DNA of 64,000 bases from Stigmatella aurantiaca (GTDB lineage Bacteria; Myxococcota; Myxococcia; Myxococcales; Myxococcaceae): NCBI RefSeq assembly GCF_900109545.1, contig NZ_FOAP01000001.1, positions 310,001 to 374,000 on the forward strand, given 5' to 3'. The first letter of the stretch is position 1; every line of letters begins with the position of its first letter. The translations under genes were made by a program, and so were the position numbers. The notes under the pieces are model-generated. The model saw nothing but the letters and a program-made list of their open reading frames with translations. It had not been told where the DNA came from and did no database searches. Below, one piece after another: positions 57,975 to 64,000 of the stretch.

Positions 57975-58057
57975 CCCAGTCCCTCCGTTGGAGCAATAAA
58001 AACTTGCTATGGTCCGTTCATCCCGCCGTGCACGGGAATCCGAAAAGCGAGGACACG

Positions 58058-58918
58058 ATGAAGTTGCGGAAGTTGATGTTCGTACTGCCGAACCTCTTCA
58101 CCGTTACCTCCATCTTCTGCGGCTTCTACGCCATCACCCTGTGCACGGGCGAGGCGACGCCCGTGCATCTCTATCAAGCCGCATTGGCGATTCTCTTCGC
58201 CATGTTCTTTGACGGGTGCGATGGGCGTGTTGCCCGGCTGACGAAGACGCAGAGCGACTTCGGGGTGCAGCTCGACAGCCTGGCGGACGTGGTCTCCTTC
58301 GGGGCCGCGCCTGCCCTGCTGGTGTACAAGTGGGCGCTCGCGCCGCTGGGCTTCCTGGGCCTGTTCATCTCCTTCACCTTCGCGGCCTGTGGCGCCCTGC
58401 GGCTGGCGCGCTTCAACGTGCTCGCCGCGCGCAACCCGCACGGCGGTGGGGGCAACTTCTTCGTGGGCCTGCCCATCCCGCTGGCGGCCGGCGGGCTCGT
58501 GTCCCTCATCATCGCGCACCACGCGGTCCGGGGCGGCGAAGTGAGCCCCTCGGTGCAGGGCCCCGTCGCGGCGGCGGTGCTGGCCCTGGCCCTGCTGATG
58601 GTCTCCACGGTGCGCTACCGCACCTTCAAGGACCTGCGCCTGTCCAAGAAGTCGGCGCTCGTGCTGATGCTCGTGGCGGTGGCCGGCTCCGTCATCGCCA
58701 CTCGCGCGCACCCGGCGTATGTGCTGGTGGCCTTCTCCTCGGCGTACCTGGCCATGGGCCTGATCGAGTCCGCCTTCCTGGTGCGCCGCCGGTTCTCCGC
58801 GCGCAAGGTGGGGGCGGGCGCCGTGGGCGCCGCGGCCGTCGTGCTCGACGAGGAGGAGGACGAGGAGGACGAGGACGAGGAGGAAGGCAGCCCCGAGGGC
58901 CGGAACGGCTTCCTGTAA
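58058..58918 (+). CDS. pssA: CDP-diacylglycerol-serine O-phosphatidyltransferase
   Basis: 286 residues from ATG 58058, with GAGGA upstream. Makes phosphatidylserine, the precursor of phosphatidylethanolamine, in the inner membrane. The CDP-alcohol phosphotransferase motif is perfect: Asp52-Gly-x-Asp55-Gly56-x2-Ala59-Arg60-x8-Gly69-x3-Asp73-x3-Asp77. About eight TM helices (FVLPNLFTVTSIFCGFYAI and so on) match type II PssA. Odd point: the last ~40 residues form a cytoplasmic tail with a run of Glu/Asp (from about 262), absent in typical PssA. A TG-extended -10 (TGCTATGGT at 58005-58013) may be its promoter. An in-frame ATG at 58004 is less likely. Confidence 0.9.
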   Translation: MKLRKLMFVLPNLFTVTSIFCGFYAITLCTGEATPVHLYQAALAILFAMFFDGCDGRVARLTKTQSDFGVQLDSLADVVSFGAAPALLVYKWALAPLGFLGLFISFTFAACGALRLARFNVLAARNPHGGGGNFFVGLPIPLAAGGLVSLIIAHHAVRGGEVSPSVQGPVAAAVLALALLMVSTVRYRTFKDLRLSKKSALVLMLVAVAGSVIATRAHPAYVLVAFSSAYLAMGLIESAFLVRRRFSARKVGAGAVGAAAVVLDEEEDEEDEDEEEGSPEGRNGFL

Positions 58919-58979
58919 GCCGCCCCCGCGCGGGAGTTTGGATGCGGGGGCCGGGCGGTGCCGCTAGGATGCCCGCCCC

Positions 58980-60245
58980 ATGCACGTCGAGCTGCTGTGT
59001 ACCGGTGATGAACTCGTCACCGGGCTGATCACCGACACCAACAGCCCCTGGTTCGAGGCCCGGCTCTTCGAGCTGGGGGTGAAGGTGGAGCGGGTGCACC
59101 TCGTGGGAGACGTCCACCCGGACATCACCCATGCCCTGCTGGAGACCGCCCTGCGCGCGGATGTGGTGCTCGTCTCGGGGGGCCTGGGCCCCACGTCGGA
59201 CGACTTCACCCTGGAGTGCGCGGCGGCGGCCGCGGGCGTGCCGCTGGTGGAAGAGGCCCGGGCCCTGGAGTGGCTCGAGGAGCGCTACCGGAGCCGGGGG
59301 CTGACGCTCTCGCCCAGCGCCCGGCGCATGGCGCGGATTCCCCAGGGGGCCGAGGTGGTCCGCAACCCCGCGGGCTCCGCCCCCATGGTCATCCTCCGGC
59401 TGGGGCGGTGCCAGCTGTTCTTCGTACCCGGGGTGCCTCGGGAGTACCGGGCGCTGGCGGAGGGCGAGGTGCTGCCGCGCATCCGGGCCCTCCTGGAGCA
59501 GGAGCCCGGGCGCGCGTACCGCGCCTTCCGGCTGCTGCGCACGGTGGGGGTGCCCGAGTCCCAGCTCGACGCCCGGGTGGCCCCGCTGCATCCCCTGCAT
59601 CCCCAGGTGGTGTTCGGCTTCCGGACCCATGCGCCGGAGAACCACGTCAAGCTGATGGCCACCGCCTCCTCGCAGGCCGAGGCGGACGCGGCGCTCGCCT
59701 CCGCCTCGTCCGCCTGCCGCGCGTTGCTCGGCAGCGCCCTCTTCGGCGTGGACGGGGAGGAGTACACGCAGGTGCTCGCCCGGCTGTTGACGCAGGCGGG
59801 GGCGACGCTGGCCACGGCGGAGAGCTGCACGGGAGGGCTCATCGCCCAGCAGCTCACCGAGGTCTCCGGGGCGAGCGCCTTCTTCATCGGGGGCGCGGTG
59901 TCCTACTCGGAGAAGATGAAGCAGGCGTGGGTGGGCGTGCCCGCGGAGGTGCTGGAGCGCCACACCGCCGTGTCTCGGCAGACGGCGGAAGCCATGGCGG
60001 AAGGGGTGCGCGCCGCCTGCGGCAGCACTTATGGGCTCTCGGTGACGGGCTATGCGGGGCCCACGGGCGGCACGGCCGAGGATCCGGTGGGCACCGTCTA
60101 CTGCGCGCTCGCCCGGCAGGGGCACCCCACGCGGTGCGAGCGCTACGCGTTGTCCGGAGACCGGGACCGGGTGCGCCTCTTCGCCGCGTCCTCGGCCCTG
60201 GAGCTGCTGCGTCAGGCCCTGCTGTCGGGAGGCACCGCGGGATGA
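58980..60245 (+). CDS. cinA: CinA family protein (NMN deamidase / ADP-ribose hydrolase type)
   Basis: 421 residues. An N-terminal MoCF-like domain (LCTGDELVTGLITDTNSPWF, VLVSGGLGPTSDD) and a C-terminal CinA/PncC domain (ATAESCTGGLIAQQL, SYSEKMKQAWVGVP, GLSVTGYAGPTGGTAEDPVGTVY). The C-terminal domain deamidates nicotinamide mononucleotide for NAD recycling; full-length CinA also hydrolyses ADP-ribose. Both halves look intact. Its TGA overlaps the ATG of the following membrane-protein gene (ATGA at 60242-60245). In many bacteria cinA lies beside recA; here recA is about 2 kb away in opposite orientation. Confidence 0.93.
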   Translation: MHVELLCTGDELVTGLITDTNSPWFEARLFELGVKVERVHLVGDVHPDITHALLETALRADVVLVSGGLGPTSDDFTLECAAAAAGVPLVEEARALEWLEERYRSRGLTLSPSARRMARIPQGAEVVRNPAGSAPMVILRLGRCQLFFVPGVPREYRALAEGEVLPRIRALLEQEPGRAYRAFRLLRTVGVPESQLDARVAPLHPLHPQVVFGFRTHAPENHVKLMATASSQAEADAALASASSACRALLGSALFGVDGEEYTQVLARLLTQAGATLATAESCTGGLIAQQLTEVSGASAFFIGGAVSYSEKMKQAWVGVPAEVLERHTAVSRQTAEAMAEGVRAACGSTYGLSVTGYAGPTGGTAEDPVGTVYCALARQGHPTRCERYALSGDRDRVRLFAASSALELLRQALLSGGTAG

Positions 60246-61615
60246 GCCGCAAGCCCTCCACGGAGACACCCGCGGCCCCCTTGCCGCCTGGAGCCGGAGC
60301 ACCGCCCGCGCCCGGGGGCCCAAGGCGCTGGTGGGCGGCCTACAAGACGGAGGCCCTGCTCTTCCTGGTGGGCTTCGCGGTGCTGGCGAGCTTCAGCTCG
60401 CAGCGCTTCCTGCGCCAGAGCGCGGCCCCGCACTTCGTCTACCAGGCCCAGTCGTGGCTGGAGGGACGGCTGGACGTGGATCCGGAGGTGCTGCCCAACC
60501 TGGAGGACTGGGCCTGCGTGCGCGTGCGGGAGGGGAAGAAGGTCCGGTGCGAGGGGCGGCTGTTGCCCGGGGACCGCTGGTACGTGAGCTTCCCGTCGTT
60601 TCCGGCGGTGGTGATGCTCCCGTTCGTGGCGCTGCACGGCTACCAGTTCAACGACACCTCATTCGGCGTCGTCACCGGGGCGCTGGCCCTGGTGAGCTTC
60701 TACGTCCTGCTGCGCTTCCTGTCGCGGCGCGGAGAGTCCTCGCGGAGCCCGCACGAGAACCTCGCGCTGGCGCTCCTCCTCGGCTTCGGCACGCTGTTCT
60801 TCTCCTGCGCCATCCGGGGCGAAGTGTGGTTCAGCGCGGAGGTGATGGGGGTGGCGCTCACCTGCCTCTACGTGCGCAACGCGGTGGGGGCGAACCGCCC
60901 GGTGCTCGCGGGCCTGTTCTTCTCCATGGCCACGCTCACGCGCACGCCGCTGCTCTTCGCGGGCCTCTTCTTCGTCCTGGAGGCGCTGTGCCCTGGGCCA
61001 GACCGGCGCGAGCAGCTCCGGACCCTCGCCCGGAACTGGAAGCCCGCGGCCCGGAAGCTGGGCCTCTTCGCCCTGGGGGCCGCGCCGCTCGCCAGCCTCG
61101 CGGCGGCCTATAACCTCTACCGCTTCGGCCGCCTGGGGGAGTTCGGCCACGCGTTCCTCTACAACAACCGCGTCAACCTCGACATCGACCGGCACGGGCT
61201 GTTCAACCTCGCCTACCTGGGGCGGAACCTGGAGGCCGCCTTCTTCAAGCTGCCCCAGGTGTCGTGGAACCCGCTCCGGCTGGGGTACGACCCGCATGGG
61301 CTGACGCTGCTGCTCACGTTGCCGCTGCTCGTCTTCCTGGTCATCCCGAAGAGCCGCCCCCGGCTGCACCTGCCCCTGTGGCTCACCGTGGCGGTGTGCG
61401 CGCTGCCCGGGCTCTTCTACCAGAACACCGGCTACATGCAGTTCGGCTTCCGGTTCAGCCTGGACTACACGCCCTACCTGCTGGTGCTGTTCGCCGTGGG
61501 CGGCTGGTCCCTGCGCCACCGGGCGGTGCTGGCGGCCGTGGCGCTCGGCGTCCTGGTGAACTTCTGGGGGGCCGTGGCCTTCCGGGGCTACACGGAGCTT
61601 GTCCGGAACTGGTAG
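60242..61615 (+). CDS. Polytopic membrane protein, GT-C-like
   Basis: 457 residues from ATG 60242, coupled to cinA. A Pro/Ala-rich cytoplasmic N-terminus (~30) is followed by about nine to ten TM helices. The first external loop contains the motif HFVYQAQSWLEGRLDVDP, which is typical of DUF2029/GT-C-like and dolichyl-phosphate-mannosyltransferase-like proteins. A long tail contains GYMQFGFRFSLDYTPYLLVL. I infer a lipid-linked sugar transferase, but no catalytic assignment is possible by eye. A hairpin follows the stop. Confidence 0.75.
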   Translation: MSRKPSTETPAAPLPPGAGAPPAPGGPRRWWAAYKTEALLFLVGFAVLASFSSQRFLRQSAAPHFVYQAQSWLEGRLDVDPEVLPNLEDWACVRVREGKKVRCEGRLLPGDRWYVSFPSFPAVVMLPFVALHGYQFNDTSFGVVTGALALVSFYVLLRFLSRRGESSRSPHENLALALLLGFGTLFFSCAIRGEVWFSAEVMGVALTCLYVRNAVGANRPVLAGLFFSMATLTRTPLLFAGLFFVLEALCPGPDRREQLRTLARNWKPAARKLGLFALGAAPLASLAAAYNLYRFGRLGEFGHAFLYNNRVNLDIDRHGLFNLAYLGRNLEAAFFKLPQVSWNPLRLGYDPHGLTLLLTLPLLVFLVIPKSRPRLHLPLWLTVAVCALPGLFYQNTGYMQFGFRFSLDYTPYLLVLFAVGGWSLRHRAVLAAVALGVLVNFWGAVAFRGYTELVRNW

Positions 61616-61616
61616 C

Positions 61617-61652
61617 CGGGGGCACGTGGGCTTGCGTCTACCCGTGTCCCCG
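61617..61652 (+). terminator. Candidate stem-loop after the membrane-protein gene
   Basis: A 10-bp stem with one G-U pair (61617-61626 with 61643-61652) starts 1 bp after the stop. The loop is 16 nt, longer than usual. Confidence 0.4.
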
Positions 61653-61669
61653 CGCACATAAGGAGCCTC

Positions 61670-62167
61670 ATGCAACCTCCCACCGGCCAGCCCCCTCCCG
61701 GCCAGCGTTGGCACACGCGCGAGGACAGCGGTATCCGCCTTGATGTGGCCCTACGCTGGTGGCACGACGACAAGCCCGTGGAGCACCCGAAGATCATCGA
61801 GCTCTTCAACACCTCGCTCGTGCTCGATGACGAGGGGCGCTACCAGCTGCGCATCGGCAAGGACTGGTGCTACGTCCAGGTCGAGGAGGCCGCCTACGAG
61901 GTGCGCACGGTGGACGTGACGGAGGACGAGCGCGTCTCCGTCCGCTTGAGTGACCGCACCGCCGAGGCCCTGGAGCCCGCCACGCTGAGGCTGGGGACCG
62001 ATGGCGTCTTCCGCTGCCGGGTGAAGGGCGCCAGGGCCCTGGCCCGCTTCTCCCGCGATGCCCAGTACCAGCTGGGCGAACTGCTGGAGGAAGGGCAGGA
62101 CGGCCGCCTCTTCCTCCGTGCGGGCCAGCGCCGCCTGGCCATCTCGCTGGACGCGCCCCCGGCTTAG
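61670..62167 (+). CDS. DUF1285 protein
   Basis: 165 residues from ATG 61670, with AAGGAG upstream. The N-terminal half matches the DUF1285 pattern: [37 protein letters not shown], then [14 protein letters not shown]. Cytoplasmic and soluble. The family has no firmly established function. Its stop overlaps the convergent recA stop by 4 bp, so the two transcripts overlap. Confidence 0.8.
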   Translation: MQPPTGQPPPGQRWHTREDSGIRLDVALRWWHDDKPVEHPKIIELFNTSLVLDDEGRYQLRIGKDWCYVQVEEAAYEVRTVDVTEDERVSVRLSDRTAEALEPATLRLGTDGVFRCRVKGARALARFSRDAQYQLGELLEEGQDGRLFLRAGQRRLAISLDAPPA

Positions 62168-63195
62168 GCCACCGCCTCGGCCGCCTCGGGCAGGGCGGCC
62201 AGGGCGGGCGCGCTCCCCGCGAGCTCAGCGGCCAGCGCCTCCAGGACCTGGGGCCGTTCGCGCAGCCAGTCCGTGGCGCGCTCCCGGCCCTGGCCAATCC
62301 GCTCCCCGCGCAGGCTGAAGTGGCTGCCGGACTTCTCGATGAGGCCCAGCTGCACGCCCAGGTCCAGCACCTCGCCCGCGCGGTGGATGCCCACGCCGTA
62401 CAGCAAGTCGAACTCCGCCTCCTGGAAGGGCGGCGCCAGCTTGTTCTTCACCACCTTCACGCGCGCCCGCGTGCCGATGATGCTCTCGCCCTCCTTGAGG
62501 TTGCCCGTGCGGCGGATCTCCAGCCGCACCGAGGAGTAGAACTTCAGCGCGTTGCCTCCCGTGGTCGTCTCCGGGTTGCCGAACATCACGCCGATCTTCA
62601 TGCGGATCTGGTTGATGAAGAGGATGCAGGTGCCTGAGCGGCTCACCGCGCCCGTGAGCTTGCGCAGGGCCTGGCTCATCAGCCGGGCCTGCACGCCCAT
62701 GTGCGCATCGCCCATCTCCCCCTCGATTTCGGCGCGGGGCACCAGCGCCGCCACCGAGTCCACCACGATGAGATCCACCGCTCCGGAGCGCACGAGCTGC
62801 TCGGTGATTTCCAGCGCCTGCTCGCCGGTGTCGGGCTGGGAGATGAGCAGCTCCTCCACGCGCACCCCCAGCTTGCGGGCGTAATTGACGTCCAGCGCGT
62901 GCTCGGCGTCGATGAAGGCCGCCACCCCGCCCGAGGCCTGCACCTGCGCGATGGCGTGCAGGCTCAGGCTCGTCTTGCCAGAGGACTCATTGCCGAACAG
63001 CTCCACCACCCGGCCGCGCGGATAGCCCCCCACCCCCAGCGCCCGGTCCAGGCTCACCGAGCCCGACGGGATGACCGCCACCTTCTGCTCCTGCGCCTCG
63101 CCGCCCAGCGCCATCACCGCCCCCTTGCCGAACTGCTTCTCGATTGCCGCCACCGCCGCCGCCACTGCCTTCAGCTTCTCCGCCACCTTGTTCAT
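62164..63195 (-). CDS. recA: RecA recombinase
   Basis: 343 residues from ATG 63195, with GGAG 7 nt upstream. Forms filaments on single-stranded DNA, drives strand exchange and promotes LexA cleavage. The core is well conserved: [21 protein letters not shown], Walker A region at 68-75, [63 protein letters not shown] for loop L2. The Walker A reads G-N-E-S-S-G-K-T where nearly all RecA have G-P-E-S-S-G-K-T. Myxobacteria often have two recA genes, and this may be the divergent one. No LexA box was recognised in the 186 bp upstream. Confidence 0.97.
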   Translation of the reverse strand: MNKVAEKLKAVAAAVAAIEKQFGKGAVMALGGEAQEQKVAVIPSGSVSLDRALGVGGYPRGRVVELFGNESSGKTSLSLHAIAQVQASGGVAAFIDAEHALDVNYARKLGVRVEELLISQPDTGEQALEITEQLVRSGAVDLIVVDSVAALVPRAEIEGEMGDAHMGVQARLMSQALRKLTGAVSRSGTCILFINQIRMKIGVMFGNPETTTGGNALKFYSSVRLEIRRTGNLKEGESIIGTRARVKVVKNKLAPPFQEAEFDLLYGVGIHRAGEVLDLGVQLGLIEKSGSHFSLRGERIGQGRERATDWLRERPQVLEALAAELAGSAPALAALPEAAEAVA

Positions 63196-63381
63196 GGTTG
63201 CTCCAACGCCGCCCTTCACGGGGACTGGGTGCTGCGCCCGGGCGCTTCGCGTCCACGGGTGCATCGTGCGGGGGCAGGAGCAATGACCGTGCCGGAGGGC
63301 TTCCGCTCGGAGGCGGACGCGAGGAGGGTCCAGAAACGAGCCGCCCGTCCCGCATCGTGGATGGGGGGCCCGCGCGAGCGC

Positions 63382-64000
63382 TCACACCGGAGGGGAGGGG
63401 GTCGAGCGGCCCTCGGGGCCTTGCCGGGCAATGGCTTCATCCACGGCGCCCGGGCCGCCAATCTCCCGGTGCAGTTGGATGAGGGTATCGCGGGTCCGGA
63501 GCAGCAGGGCGTCGCGGTCGGCCCCCGTGAGCCCCCGGGTCTCGATGGGCATTCCCACCTTCACGCGGATGTCGTGGCGGCGCAGGTTGATGCCACCGGT
63601 GGGCAGGGCGCGGCCAGAGCCCTCGATGGCCACGGGGACGATGGGCACCTGGGCTTCGATGGCGAGCGCGAAGGGGCCCTTCTTGAAGGGAAGGATGCGC
63701 CCATCCGTGGAGCGGGTGCCCTCGGGGAAGGCGAGGATGCTCTTGCCCGCGCGGATGCGCGCACCGGCCTGCTTCAAGCCCTGCATCGCTTTGCGGCGGT
63801 TCGAGCGGTTGATGAAGATCATCCCCGTCATCGCCATGTACCAGCCGAGGAAGGGCACGTACTGGAGCACGTGCTTGGCGATGAACCGGATGTTCACCGG
63901 CAGGGCCGCGAACGCGCAGGGGATGTCCATCGCGGACTGGTGGTTCATCAGGAAGATGTAGGGCTGGCTCCAGTCGATGTCCGGCAGGGGCTCGACGTGC
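63382..64000 (-). CDS. plsC: 1-acyl-sn-glycerol-3-phosphate acyltransferase, partial (5' end outside window)
   Basis: The reading frame remains open through 63999, so at least 205 C-terminal residues are seen and the start lies beyond the window. It transfers an acyl chain to lysophosphatidic acid at the membrane. Motif I is N-H-Q-S-A-M-D (His/Asp catalytic pair); motif III is FPEGTRS; the strand VPIVPVAIEGSG is motif IV. The internal ATG at 63948 lies directly before motif I and is not the real start. The last ~30 residues are family-variable. Confidence 0.93.
   Translation of the reverse strand, partial: HVEPLPDIDWSQPYIFLMNHQSAMDIPCAFAALPVNIRFIAKHVLQYVPFLGWYMAMTGMIFINRSNRRKAMQGLKQAGARIRAGKSILAFPEGTRSTDGRILPFKKGPFALAIEAQVPIVPVAIEGSGRALPTGGINLRRHDIRVKVGMPIETRGLTGADRDALLLRTRDTLIQLHREIGGPGAVDEAIARQGPEGRSTPSPPV

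Overview
The window is GC-rich bacterial DNA, about 70% G+C by eye, with strong G/C preference at third codon positions. Its gene content points to a myxobacterium (Myxococcota, most likely suborder Cystobacterineae such as Stigmatella, Cystobacter, Archangium or Hyalangium). The signs are numerous lipoproteins of unknown function, a fibro-slime/cysteine-repeat protein family, a Hanks-type Ser/Thr kinase, a DUF7151-repeat lipoprotein, a delta-60-repeat lipoprotein, a coiled-coil protein with a degenerate receiver domain, and a PurU/class II photolyase/RecA background. I found no rRNA, tRNA, CRISPR array, transposase or prophage genes.

Layout. 1-10.6 kb: the 3' end of a fibro-slime protein, a chemoreceptor, a PQQ-propeller lipoprotein, an SDR oxidoreductase, glutaryl-CoA dehydrogenase, a DUF2058 protein, a lipoprotein, a small outer-membrane candidate, a small basic protein carrying a sigma-region-4-like fragment, and an M3-like metallopeptidase. 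10.6-14.9 kb: an ECF sigma factor translationally coupled to a 977-residue fusion of an anti-sigma zinc finger, one membrane helix, a TPR-like region and a CHAT protease, followed by a small secreted protein. 14.9-19 kb: PurU, a class II photolyase and a MatB-like acyl-CoA synthetase. 19-32 kb: an accessory stretch of extracytoplasmic proteins (delta-60 lipoprotein, serine hydrolase, DUF7151 lipoprotein, acetoacetate-decarboxylase-like enzyme, kinase, CHAP-like amidase, CBM3-GH16 glycoside hydrolase, fibro-slime lipoprotein). 32-41 kb: LysR/SDR pair, RluA, GT2, a 1301-residue TPR protein and two envelope proteins. 41-64 kb: mostly a housekeeping run with lineage-specific genes mixed in (HSP90-like protein with a decayed HD domain, priA, giant coiled-coil protein, ppa, def, nth, ltaE, M23 peptidase, HU, beta-helix lipoprotein, alpha/beta hydrolase, pssA, cinA, a GT-C-like membrane protein, DUF1285, recA, plsC).

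The strongest candidate for an undescribed system is the ECF sigma/anti-sigma-TPR-CHAT module at 10.69-14.91 kb. The predicted topology puts the anti-sigma zinc finger in the cytoplasm and the His/Cys CHAT protease in the periplasm. Near-identical GGAA-N16/17-CGTAC elements lie upstream of both the sigma gene and the adjacent secreted-protein gene, which suggests a self-contained sense-and-cleave circuit. Other unusual points are a 249-bp perfect direct repeat joining two fibro-slime genes 31.4 kb apart, a decayed 3' copy of the acetoacetate-decarboxylase-like gene, and several fusions with degenerate domains (HD-HSP90; receiver-coiled coil-DUF4388-J-like).
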